Shown: positions 1 to 7,559, counted from the first letter of the stretch. The stretch: DNA of 16,143 bases from Prevotellaceae bacterium (GCA_905371275.1 CAJPLH010000025.1:1-16143); one strand, 5' to 3'. The notes: a model not told the origin generated them from the sequence alone. A program made the numbers and translations.

Positions 1-13
1 GACGTGTTGTCTA

Positions 14-772
14 TTACTTCCAAGCGTCGATGATGAGTTTGAAGTCAGCAGCCTTGAGTGATGCGCCACCAATCAAACCGCCATCGATGTCTTCCTTAGC
101 AAAAAGTTCAGGAGCATTCTTACCATTGCAAGAACCACCATAGAGGATAGAAGTGTTGTCTGCTACTTCTTGACCATACTTTTCAGCTACGCACTTGCGG
201 ATGAAAGCGTGAATTTCTTGTGCTTGATCGGAAGTTGCAGTCTTACCAGTACCGATAGCCCAGATGGGTTCGTAAGCAATGACTACGTTCTTCCATTCTT
301 CAGCAGAAAGATGGAACACGCTACCTTCGAGTTCAGCCTTGCAAACAGCTTCTTGTTCACCAGCTTCGCGTTGAGCGAGGCTTTCGCCGATGCAGAATAC
401 CACTTGAAGACCGTTAGCAAGAGCGAGGTCAACCTTTTCTTTGAGGACTTCAGGAGTTTCGTTGTAGTATTCGCGACGTTCGCTGTGACCAAGAATCACG
501 TACTCTGCACCAGTTGATTTTACCATTTCTGCAGAAACTTCGCCAGTGTAAGCACCAGCAGCGTGGTTAGCGCAGTTTTCAGCAGACACCTTCACGAGGC
601 TATGGTCTACCAACTCGCTCACCTTTGCCAAGTGGATGAAAGGAGTACCGAGGATTACTTCACAGTTTGGCTTCTCATTCTTGAGAAGTTCGTTGACTTC
701 AGCGGCAAGAGCAAGACCTTCTTGAAGATTCTTGTTCATCTTCCAGTTGCCGGCTACGATGTGCTTTCTCAT
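14..772 (-). other. tpiA: Triosephosphate isomerase part of the fusion; possible internal translation start at 772
   Basis: The ATG at 770-772 begins MRKHIVAGNWKMN, exactly where free-standing TPI proteins start. The 252 residues from it match normal TPI length. The bases just before it are A-rich, as expected of a Bacteroidetes initiation site. A free cytosolic TPI could therefore be made from the same mRNA by internal initiation alongside the membrane-tethered fusion. Nothing in the sequence proves this start is used. Confidence 0.5.
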
Positions 773-2053
773 TTTGTTTTTATTATGGGATTTGTAATGT
801 TTGTAGATGCGATAATATCGGCGACCAATCCAAAGGCGATCAGCAAGCAGAAGGAGTCCAAACGGAAGGATAAACCACAGAAACAACTTCAACAATGCGT
901 GACTCGTGGCAAAACGTTGGATTTGCAGTTCAGGATTAGCCGTTATGGCTTTTAGTTCTTCCTCATTAGGAAGGTCGTTTCTGCTCCATTTAGCTATGAT
1001 TCGTCCTTGTTTGAGCAACAGGACTCCAGGGTTGGAGCGAACCATTGCGTTGAGTGCTTCGGTGGAGCTTTCTACAAATGGATAAGCAGCCCCTGTGAGG
1101 TCTATCCATTGTGTTATCTCTGATTGTTTTCCTGCCGTGGCGCAAACTAAGCGTTGGTGGTTGTCGTTGGCGAAATCGTAGATATCATTGATTCTATCGC
1201 TACAACCTGCATCCGCAGTGGAGGGATTGGGCATTGTAACGATGTAAACCAAACTACTGTCGGCTAGCAACTCGTCAGCAATTTCTTCTCCATCTTTGTC
1301 AGTCAAAGAGAAATCCTTGATGCTTGGTGCTTGAAGGACTTCTGTTTGGGTTTCAACGTACGTCCAAGTGCTGTCCTCGGGCAAGTGGTCTATATCAAAA
1401 CTTTGCTTGCGTCCGTTCTTTTCGTAGATGAAACTCATATTTTGCTTCCCTTTCATTGCTTCGGGGATGGAAATGCCCGTTTCGTAGGGAGTAAATTCCA
1501 TCAAAGGCAAATAGTGGAGCGAAAAGAGTGTGACACCTAGCAGATATACCATTGCATATAACGACAGCAACCATTGAGTATGAACGGTAATGATTCTTAA
1601 GGAATGGCGTCGCTGCGTGAGGACAATAAATGCGCAAGCGAGTAGTACAATGTTCTTCGCTAGCGTTTCACCATTGGTTAGCGTAATTGCAGTACCAAAA
1701 CAGCCACAATCTGCAACGGGATTAAACGCATATATATATATGGTGAGTAATGTCATCACCAACATAAATGCAAAACTTCCAATGGCAGCAACGCGTTTGC
1801 GCATTCCCAACAAGAGATACACCCCAAGGGTAAACTCTGCAAGGGCAAGCAAAAGGACTGCAACGTCAAGGTACAAAGAACCAGCGGGAAGGTTTATTCC
1901 CCAATGCGTAAAGTAAGCGGCCAACTTATGCTCCATTCCCATTGGATCTAGGGCTTTGACGAAGCCAGAAAACAGGAACGTACCCGCCAACAACCACTGA
2001 GATAGTAGGGTTATTGTGCGAAGTATGGCATAAGTGACTTTACTCTTCGGCAT
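14..2053 (-). CDS. tpiA: DoxX/MauE-like membrane protein with thioredoxin-like domain, fused to triosephosphate isomerase
   Basis: One uninterrupted 679-residue frame joins two proteins that are normally separate. Residues 1-427 form a DoxX/MauE-like membrane protein. It has about five hydrophobic segments (roughly 10-35, 60-83, 89-110, 131-147 and 160-182) and a DCGCFG motif at 115-120 (C116, C118). A soluble thioredoxin-like region follows (about 240-375, with C284 in AGCSDR), then a last membrane segment (388-408) and a basic tail. Residues 428-679 are a complete TPI, which interconverts dihydroxyacetone phosphate and glyceraldehyde 3-phosphate. In TPI numbering the catalytic residues are K11 (NWKMN), H96 (GHSERR) and E168 (YEPIW); loop GTGKTAT and phosphate-binding YGGSCNG are also intact. 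Positive-inside reasoning puts the last basic tail, and so TPI, on the cytoplasmic side. The start overlaps the DUF1599 gene by 14 bases, suggesting translational coupling. TPI identity is certain; whether the fused product is the main form is inferred. Confidence 0.92.
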   Translation of the reverse strand: MPKSKVTYAILRTITLLSQWLLAGTFLFSGFVKALDPMGMEHKLAAYFTHWGINLPAGSLYLDVAVLLLALAEFTLGVYLLLGMRKRVAAIGSFAFMLVMTLLTIYIYAFNPVADCGCFGTAITLTNGETLAKNIVLLACAFIVLTQRRHSLRIITVHTQWLLSLYAMVYLLGVTLFSLHYLPLMEFTPYETGISIPEAMKGKQNMSFIYEKNGRKQSFDIDHLPEDSTWTYVETQTEVLQAPSIKDFSLTDKDGEEIADELLADSSLVYIVTMPNPSTADAGCSDRINDIYDFANDNHQRLVCATAGKQSEITQWIDLTGAAYPFVESSTEALNAMVRSNPGVLLLKQGRIIAKWSRNDLPNEEELKAITANPELQIQRFATSHALLKLFLWFILPFGLLLLADRLWIGRRYYRIYKHYKSHNKNKMRKHIVAGNWKMNKNLQEGLALAAEVNELLKNEKPNCEVILGTPFIHLAKVSELVDHSLVKVSAENCANHAAGAYTGEVSAEMVKSTGAEYVILGHSERREYYNETPEVLKEKVDLALANGLQVVFCIGESLAQREAGEQEAVCKAELEGSVFHLSAEEWKNVVIAYEPIWAIGTGKTATSDQAQEIHAFIRKCVAEKYGQEVADNTSILYGGSCNGKNAPELFAKEDIDGGLIGGASLKAADFKLIIDAWK

Positions 2054-2636
2054 TTTGTTCAGACTTTTCTACCTCAAGTTTGATGATAGCGAAGATGGCA
2101 TAGTTGAGCATATCCAAATAATTGGCATCAATGCCCTCACTCACGAGCGTATTGCCTTCGTGTTCTTCTATCTGTTTGGTGCGAAACACCTTTGTAAGAA
2201 TGAAATCTACGTAAGAAGACACTCGCATCAACCTCCACGCTTCGTCATAATCGTGATTTTTACGCAACATAAGTTGTAACGCAGCTTCAACCTGTTTGTC
2301 GTAGGCCTCTGCCATTCGTTCATCGTGCAAATCATCTTTATTGGTACCATCAGCCACGCCCAATTCGAGTTGGATGAGTCCCATTATGGCATAGTTGACA
2401 ATAGCTATGAATTCTGGAACAATCCCCTCCCCTACCTTGGAAACACCTTTCGTTTGCAAAGAGCGGATGCGGTTGGCCTTGATATAAATCTGATCGGTGA
2501 GCGATGGTATGCGAAGCACGCGCCACGCAGTGCCGTAGTCGTACATTTTCTTGACAAAAATGTCACGGCACAAAGCTATGGCTTGTTCAAACTGCTGTTG
2601 CGTGGTCATATTATATTGCGTATCGACACTATTCAT
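2040..2636 (-). CDS. DUF1599 (Nmad1-type) two-repeat protein
   Basis: A 198-residue cytoplasmic protein of the DUF1599 family, which I recall is also called nucleotide modification associated domain 1. Its biochemical role is not established. Two internal repeats are easy to see, at about 28-92 and 123-188. Each carries DYxxAWRxxRxxS, then a charged helix, then EGI and NYAIxxIxxLE. The protein is predicted all-helical, with no signal peptide or membrane segment. Its stop codon lies inside the start of the downstream DoxX-TPI gene (14-base overlap). From memory, other Bacteroidales also keep a DUF1599-DoxX-tpiA order, so the association looks conserved. The start at 2636 is the first in frame; a second ATG at 2609 (MTTQQQ) is an alternative. 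Confidence 0.88.
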   Translation of the reverse strand: MNSVDTQYNMTTQQQFEQAIALCRDIFVKKMYDYGTAWRVLRIPSLTDQIYIKANRIRSLQTKGVSKVGEGIVPEFIAIVNYAIMGLIQLELGVADGTNKDDLHDERMAEAYDKQVEAALQLMLRKNHDYDEAWRLMRVSSYVDFILTKVFRTKQIEEHEGNTLVSEGIDANYLDMLNYAIFAIIKLEVEKSEQNAEE

Positions 2637-2640
2637 AACG

Positions 2641-2686
2641 TGCTATCAACGGGAATAGCATGATGTTTTCGCTATAACTGTTATAG
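2641..2686. promoter_or_regulatory. Paired inverted repeats upstream of DUF1599-DoxX-tpiA
   Basis: Two inverted repeats lie in the 75-base gap between proS and DUF1599. TGCTAT (2641-2646) pairs with ATAGCA (2655-2660), and CTATAAC (2672-2678) with GTTATAG (2680-2686) around a single central base. The second has the form of an operator half-site pair. No good TAnnTTTG box was found here, so a promoter is not shown and read-through from proS remains possible. Confidence 0.3.
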
Positions 2687-2711
2687 GAAATTTGTGATGA
2701 GGTGCTGGTGG

Positions 2712-4193
2712 TTAGTAACTTCTAGCGATGTAGACACGAGCTACTGCGGGTTTGCCGCTGATCATATCGGTTCCCAAATTGTCTTGCGACAAAGCATCAG
2801 GAATACAACGAATAGTAGCTTGTGTGTCTGCTTTTAGTTGTTCTTCCGTTTCGGAAGTTCCATCCCAATCGTAGATGAAGAAGCCACCGTCTTTGATGCG
2901 CTCTTTGAAATCATCGTAAGTGGTGCAAGTATAGGTCTTTTCTTCGCGAAGTTTCAAAGCCTTTTGATAGATGTTTTCTTGGATTTCTTCCAACAAAGCA
3001 ACGACCTTTTCTTCAATACCTTCAAAAGAGAGAGTTTCTTTTTCCAAGGTGTCGCGGCGCATCACCTCAATGGTGCCGTTTTCTAAGTCGCGTCCTCCCA
3101 TCACGAGACGAACGGGAACACCCTTCAATTCGTAATCAGCAAACTTAAATCCAGGACGCTTGTTTTCTGCATTGTCATACTTCACGCGGATGCCCTTAGC
3201 CTGAAGTTTTTTAGCCAATTCTCCAAGCACTGCATCAAACTTTTCTTGTTCGCCATTCTTGAAAATAGGAACAATGACCACTTGAATGGGTGCTACGTGT
3301 GGAGGAAGTACTAAACCGTTATCATCAGAGTGGCTCATAATCAAGGCACCCATCAAACGAGTTGAGACTCCCCAAGATGTAGCCCAAGCATATTCTTCTT
3401 GGTTATCCTTGTTGACAAATTTCACATCAAAGGCCTTACCGAAGTTTTGTCCTAGGAAGTGAGAAGTACCACTTTGCAACGCCTTACCATCTTGCATCAT
3501 TCCCTCAATGGTGTAAGTTTCAAGTGCTCCTGCAAAGCGTTCATTTGCACTCTTCACACCTTTCACCATAGGAATAGCCAAAACATCTTTGGCGAAATCA
3601 GCATAAACATCGAGCATTTGCTTAGCGCGTGCTTCAGCTTCTTCGCGAGTAGCGTGAGCGGTATGCCCTTCTTGCCAAAGGAATTCAGAGGTACGCAAGA
3701 ATAGACGCGTACGCATTTCCCAACGCATCACGTTGCACCATTGGTTGCACAGCAAAGGAAGATCGCGCCAAGACTGAATCCAACCTCGGAAAGTGTTCCA
3801 AATAGTGGTTTCAGAGGTAGGGCGAATGATGAGTTCTTCTTCCAACTTAGCCGCTGGGTCAACAACAACGCCGTTACCTTCTTCGTTTGTTTTGAGACGA
3901 TAGTGAGTTACGACAGCACATTCTTTGGCAAATCCCTCAACGTGTTCAGCTTCTTTGGAGAGATAGCTCTTGGGGATAAGGAGAGGGAAATAAGCATTTT
4001 GCACCCCGGTTGCTTTGAAACGAGCATCAAGATTTTGCTGAATGCTTTCCCAGATGGCATAACCATAAGGCTTAATTACCATACACCCACGCACGGGCGA
4101 CTGCTCTGCGAGGTCTGCTTTTACCACCAATTCGTTGTACCAACGCGAATAGTCAACGCTGCGCTTGGTAAGATCTTTGAGTTCTTTGGCCAT
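2712..4193 (-). CDS. proS: Prolyl-tRNA synthetase, archaeal/eukaryotic type
   Basis: Charges tRNA-Pro with proline in the cytoplasm, as a class II synthetase. The 493-residue length and the lack of an editing insertion fit the short archaeal/eukaryotic-type ProRS found in many Bacteroidetes. Visible signatures are RPTSE at 124-128 (proline site), the motif 2 region NVMRWEMRTR (about 154-163), EGHTAHAT at 175-182, SGTSHFLGQNF at 241-251, and motif 3 around WGVSTRLMGAL and SDDNGLVLPP (274-298). An anticodon-binding domain follows from about 303. The C-terminal domain ends in tyrosine (ARSY), typical of this type. It sits between pgeF and DUF1599, with a 159-base upstream gap holding its own likely promoter. 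Confidence 0.97.
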   Translation of the reverse strand: MAKELKDLTKRSVDYSRWYNELVVKADLAEQSPVRGCMVIKPYGYAIWESIQQNLDARFKATGVQNAYFPLLIPKSYLSKEAEHVEGFAKECAVVTHYRLKTNEEGNGVVVDPAAKLEEELIIRPTSETTIWNTFRGWIQSWRDLPLLCNQWCNVMRWEMRTRLFLRTSEFLWQEGHTAHATREEAEARAKQMLDVYADFAKDVLAIPMVKGVKSANERFAGALETYTIEGMMQDGKALQSGTSHFLGQNFGKAFDVKFVNKDNQEEYAWATSWGVSTRLMGALIMSHSDDNGLVLPPHVAPIQVVIVPIFKNGEQEKFDAVLGELAKKLQAKGIRVKYDNAENKRPGFKFADYELKGVPVRLVMGGRDLENGTIEVMRRDTLEKETLSFEGIEEKVVALLEEIQENIYQKALKLREEKTYTCTTYDDFKERIKDGGFFIYDWDGTSETEEQLKADTQATIRCIPDALSQDNLGTDMISGKPAVARVYIARSY

Positions 4194-4352
4194 TATAATA
4201 GAAAATGTGTCTTGTTACTTGATAATGTTTTGTCAAACGATGTCCGGCTGTGACTTCTGTTCGACAGAATCGCTGTGATATCTGGTCAAATTCGCCAAAT
4301 AAGTTACAGATTTCTCCGCAAATTTACGAATAATTGCTGATATACGCCTAAG
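4194..4352 (-). promoter_or_regulatory. proS promoter and leader
   Basis: On the minus strand the gap contains TAAATTTG at 4326-4319, a perfect match to the Bacteroidetes TAnnTTTG -7 element. I saw no clear TTTG -33 partner. Transcription from it would leave a leader of about 120 bases before the proS ATG at 4193. The leader contains a small hairpin, TTCTGT (4255-4260) with ACAGAA (4264-4269), flanked by two direct copies of GCTGTGA (about 4247-4253 and 4272-4278). No known riboswitch was recognised. Confidence 0.5.
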
Positions 4353-5147
4353 TTATTGCAGCAAAATGCCATTAAAGATACGTCCTGACTCGATTCCTAA
4401 TCGGCGTGCTGAGAAAAAACTATCTGCGTGTTCGTACGTATCAACGCCTGCTATTTGGATATTCTGCAAAGATATACCTGCGCTTTCTAGGTCGAAAGCC
4501 ACTGCAGCCCACAAATCGATGTGAGTTTTCGCAAATTGTTTCAATATCACACTAGAAGGAAAGCCTGCCTCCTCAAACGCTGACACCACTTCATCACCAA
4601 CTTCAAAAGAGTTTAGCGCAATGCTCGGTGCAACAACCACCTGTATCGCGCTGGGTTCACAGCCTAATTCCTGCATTTTCAATACTGTTCTTCGAGCGAT
4701 GTGTCCAACAACCCCTCGCCATCCAGCGTGCGCCGCAGCAATGCACTGATATTTTTCGTCGTAAAACAAAACGGGGACACAGTCGGCGGTCGAAACCCCA
4801 ATACAAACACCACGTTGTTGAGTAATCAAGGCGTCTATATTTTGTAAACGCTCTGCTCGTTCGCGTATATCCAGTGTCCAATAGCTCTCATCTACAACTG
4901 CGACGTTGTTGGTATGTGTTTGAGTGGGTAATACGATTCTATCTTCGGGGATACCCAATTCTTCCGCCAATAAATGGCGACATTTCTCCACGTGTTCTGG
5001 TGCATCTCCACAATAAGGTGTGATATTAAAACCTAAGTAGGGAGAGGCCATAAACGAAGCGTACGCGCCTTTTCCTAGTTCCTCACTGCTGCGAAGAGTA
5101 GAAAAAGCGCGTACGCCTTTACTTAATTGATATTCTAGCAATTCCAT
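4353..5147 (-). CDS. pgeF: Peptidoglycan editing factor PgeF (YfiH / laccase-domain family)
   Basis: PgeF-family enzymes remove wrongly incorporated residues from muropeptide precursors, keeping peptidoglycan composition correct; older annotations call them polyphenol oxidase or laccase-domain proteins. The 264-residue length is normal. The conserved metal/active-site residues are visible as H78 (QTHTN), C123 (TADCVP) and H140 (AAAHAGWRG). The C-terminal FFSARRLGIESGR resembles the family's FFSYRR...GR ending. The usual G-x-YEVG segment is altered to NSFEVG (179-184). The gene follows obg with a 47-base gap and precedes proS, probably as the last gene of the hpt-adk-obg-pgeF unit. There is no signal peptide, so it acts in the cytoplasm. 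Confidence 0.94.
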   Translation of the reverse strand: MELLEYQLSKGVRAFSTLRSSEELGKGAYASFMASPYLGFNITPYCGDAPEHVEKCRHLLAEELGIPEDRIVLPTQTHTNNVAVVDESYWTLDIRERAERLQNIDALITQQRGVCIGVSTADCVPVLFYDEKYQCIAAAHAGWRGVVGHIARRTVLKMQELGCEPSAIQVVVAPSIALNSFEVGDEVVSAFEEAGFPSSVILKQFAKTHIDLWAAVAFDLESAGISLQNIQIAGVDTYEHADSFFSARRLGIESGRIFNGILLQ

Positions 5148-5194
5148 TTGCTTGTTCTTTGGAATTTATCGTGTAGAAGTTTGAAGCAAACCAC

Positions 5195-6352
5195 TTAATC
5201 TTCCACGTCTTCAATCTCGTAGTCTTCAAGTTCTTCGATGTCATCGTCATCAATTTCGACTACATCGTCAGCCCAATCAGAGAAGTCGCGATCAAAATGC
5301 TCTACTTCGCGATCACGGTGCACAATGCTACCACCTTCTGCCACACTCTGCAGCTTGTTGCTTTCACTATTCAGTTCTTGCCACAACAAATCTTTGAGTT
5401 CTTGAATGTGGTGTCCCGTCACAGCACTAATAAAGACCACTGGTAAATCTTCTGGAAGCTCTTCTTTGAGCATTTCCATCAGTTCTTCATCCAACAAGTC
5501 GCTTTTGGTCACTGCCAATACGCGATGCTTATTAAGCAGCCCTTCATTAAACTCGCTAACTTCTTTGAGAAGAATTTCATATTCTCGCTTGATGTTGTCA
5601 GTGTCTCCTGGCACCATAAAGAGCAATAAAGAGTTGCGCTCAATATGACGAAGGAAACGCAGACCAAGTCCACGTCCTTCGGCCGCTCCCTCTATGATAC
5701 CGGGTATATCTGCCATCACAAAGGAACGTCCATCGCGATAAGGCACAATCCCTAAAGAAGGTTCAAGCGTGGTGAAGGGATAGTTGGCTATTTTAGGACG
5801 AGCGTTTGACAAGGCACTTACGAGGGTTGACTTTCCCGCATTGGGAAAACCAACCAAACCTACGTCTGCGAGTAGCTTCAGTTCCAACACAACCATCATT
5901 TCCTGCATAGGTTCTCCTGGTTGTGCATAGCGAGGTGCTTGATTGGTTGCAGTGCGGAATTGGAAATTTCCTAATCCCCCACGTCCACCTTTGAGGAGCA
6001 TCACCACTTGTCCGTCTTCTACGACGTCGCAGAGGTACTTACCGGTTTCGGCATCATAAGCCACTGTGCCTGGTGGTACATCAATGTACTTATCTTCACC
6101 ATCACTGCCGTGACTACAGCATTTTCCGCCATTTCCACCGTGACCAGCAAAAACGTGTCGGTCAAATCGGAGGTGCAACAAGGTCCAATAGTTATGATTG
6201 CCGCGAAGATAAACATTACCTCCACGACCACCATCACCACCATCAGGGCCACCCAAGGGTTGATACTTACCACGGTGCATATGCATCGAACCGCGGCCAC
6301 CTTTACCTGAGCGACAATAGATTTTTACGTAGTCAATGAAATTTGATTCCAT
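5195..6352 (-). CDS. obgE: GTPase Obg/CgtA
   Basis: Essential-type GTPase that binds the 50S ribosomal subunit and couples ribosome maturation to growth state. The N-terminal glycine-rich Obg fold spans about 1-158 (repeated GGxGG motifs at 17-45 and 122-127). The G domain follows: P-loop GFPNAGKS (168-175), the TTLEPSLG switch region (194-201), DIPG (215-218), TKSD (282-285, a variant of NKxD) and SAV (309-311). At 385 residues it lacks the C-terminal OCT domain of some Obg proteins. Instead, residues about 362-385 form a strongly acidic tail of Asp and Glu. It begins 30 bases after the adk stop, just beyond a strong inverted repeat. Confidence 0.97.
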   Translation of the reverse strand: MESNFIDYVKIYCRSGKGGRGSMHMHRGKYQPLGGPDGGDGGRGGNVYLRGNHNYWTLLHLRFDRHVFAGHGGNGGKCCSHGSDGEDKYIDVPPGTVAYDAETGKYLCDVVEDGQVVMLLKGGRGGLGNFQFRTATNQAPRYAQPGEPMQEMMVVLELKLLADVGLVGFPNAGKSTLVSALSNARPKIANYPFTTLEPSLGIVPYRDGRSFVMADIPGIIEGAAEGRGLGLRFLRHIERNSLLLFMVPGDTDNIKREYEILLKEVSEFNEGLLNKHRVLAVTKSDLLDEELMEMLKEELPEDLPVVFISAVTGHHIQELKDLLWQELNSESNKLQSVAEGGSIVHRDREVEHFDRDFSDWADDVVEIDDDDIEELEDYEIEDVED

Positions 6353-6367
6353 CGATATTCTTTACGG

Positions 6368-6404
6368 TGTTGTCATTGATGCTTAAAGCGCATCAATGAC
6401 AGCA
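6368..6404 (-). other. 12-bp inverted repeat around the adk stop codon
   Basis: TGTCATTGATGC (6371-6382) and its exact reverse complement GCATCAATGACA (6390-6401) flank a 7-base loop containing the adk stop codon. After one mismatch the pairing continues for three more bases (6367-6369 with 6403-6405). No T-run follows on the minus strand, so it is not a standard intrinsic terminator. It ends about 18 bases before the obg start, where it could affect obg translation, mRNA processing or stability. Confidence 0.6.
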
Positions 6405-6952
6405 CACAAGTTTGCATTGATTTCTTCGAGTGAGCCATAACCCTTCACAGCATTGCGAAGACCTTCTTTTTCATACCACTCAATAAGGGGCATCGTTTGA
6501 CTGTGATAAACGCCAAGACGCTTTGCAATCGTTTCTTCGTTATCGTCAGCACGTCCGCTCGTTTTACCGCGATTGATCAAACGCTCCATCAACATCTCGT
6601 CAGGAACATTCAGTTCAAGCATAGCGTGTACGGTAGTTCCGCGCTCAGCCAACATCGCCTTGAGGGCTTCAGCTTGAGGAATGGTGCGGGGGAATCCATC
6701 AAAAATCACACCTTGTTCCTTAGGCAATGCGTCATAAGTTGCAGCCAAGATGTCAATCATCAAGGAATCGGGAATCAATTGACCATTATCAATAAATTCT
6801 TTCGCAGTGCGTCCAAGTTCACTACCAGCTTTAATTTCAGCACGAAGCACATCACCAGTTGAAATATGGTCAAAACCATATTTTTCTACGAGAATATCGC
6901 TTTGTGTGCCCTTACCAGAACCAGGCGCACCAAAGATTACGAGATTTTTCAT
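6383..6952 (-). CDS. adk: Adenylate kinase
   Basis: Catalyses ATP + AMP = 2 ADP in the cytoplasm, setting the adenylate balance. The 189-residue protein has the Walker A loop GAPGSGKGT (8-16), the AMP-binding segment STGDVLR (31-37) and DGFPRT (85-90). Its LID is short, NRGKTSGRADDNEE (127-140), without zinc-binding cysteines, so this is a short-LID enzyme. It lies between hpt (38-base gap) and obg (30-base gap), a purine-nucleotide and growth-control grouping that I recall as common in Bacteroidales. The stop codon sits in the loop of a 12-bp perfect inverted repeat. Confidence 0.97.
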   Translation of the reverse strand: MKNLVIFGAPGSGKGTQSDILVEKYGFDHISTGDVLRAEIKAGSELGRTAKEFIDNGQLIPDSLMIDILAATYDALPKEQGVIFDGFPRTIPQAEALKAMLAERGTTVHAMLELNVPDEMLMERLINRGKTSGRADDNEETIAKRLGVYHSQTMPLIEWYEKEGLRNAVKGYGSLEEINANLCAVIDAL

Positions 6953-6990
6953 TATTATATAGTTGAGTATATCTATTATAATGTTGAAGA

Positions 6991-7530
6991 TTAGCCTTCA
7001 ACAACAGTATAAATTGCTGGAAGGTTGCGACCATATCCATCATAGTCGAGACCGTATCCCACAATAAAATCGTTAGGAATTTCGAAACACGTGTAGTCCA
7101 CGTTCAACTTCACCTGCAAATTACCAGGTTTCACCAAGAGAGAAGCCACCTTCAATTCCGCTGGCTCAAACTTCTGGAGATAAACCAGGAGTTCTTGCAT
7201 CGTCAAACCAGAGTCGATGATGTCTTCCACCACAACAACGGTGCGACCTTTGAGACTTTGGTTTAATCCCAAAAGCTCTTTCACTGTGCCTGTGCTATTC
7301 ATACCATCATAACTTGAGAAGCGCACGAAATTGACTTCGCAGGGTGTGGTTATTCCACGCATAAGATCGGCAGCGAAAACGAATGATCCATTCAACACAG
7401 CAAGAAAGATGGGATTCTTTCCCGAAAGTTCTTCACTGATTTGAGCAGCCGTCTCAGCGACACGTTGGCGAATGCGCTCCTCTGAGAGTGAGAGAGCGAA
7501 TTGTTTGTCTTTTACGGTAACGAGATCCAT
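6991..7530 (-). CDS. hpt: Hypoxanthine phosphoribosyltransferase
   Basis: Purine salvage enzyme that transfers the phosphoribosyl group of PRPP to hypoxanthine (and usually guanine). The PRPP-binding motif VVVVEDIIDSGLT is at about 98-110, and the flexible catalytic loop SSYDGMNSTGTVK at 72-84. With the start at 7530 (MDLVTVK) it is 179 residues, the usual length. A longer frame opens at 7590, but a -7 promoter element at 7552-7559 lies inside that extension. The transcript would therefore start after the upstream ATG, and the extra 20 residues resemble nothing in the family. First gene of the leftward hpt-adk-obg-pgeF unit. Confidence 0.95.
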   Translation of the reverse strand: MDLVTVKDKQFALSLSEERIRQRVAETAAQISEELSGKNPIFLAVLNGSFVFAADLMRGITTPCEVNFVRFSSYDGMNSTGTVKELLGLNQSLKGRTVVVVEDIIDSGLTMQELLVYLQKFEPAELKVASLLVKPGNLQVKLNVDYTCFEIPNDFIVGYGLDYDGYGRNLPAIYTVVEG

Positions 7531-7551
7531 AGAGCGATATAAATTTACGTG

Positions 7552-7559
7552 CAAAAGTA
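7552..7559 (-). promoter_or_regulatory. hpt -7 promoter element
   Basis: The minus strand reads TACTTTTG, a perfect TAnnTTTG Bacteroidetes -7 box. It would start transcription about 16-18 bases before the hpt ATG at 7530. No clear TTTG -33 element was found at the expected spacing. It also decides the hpt start codon. Confidence 0.6.

Noticed and set aside
6019..6339. Several frames antisense or out of frame within the obg glycine-rich region
   Set aside because: Glycine-codon repeats in Obg produce open frames on other strands; their His- and Thr-rich translations are artefacts.
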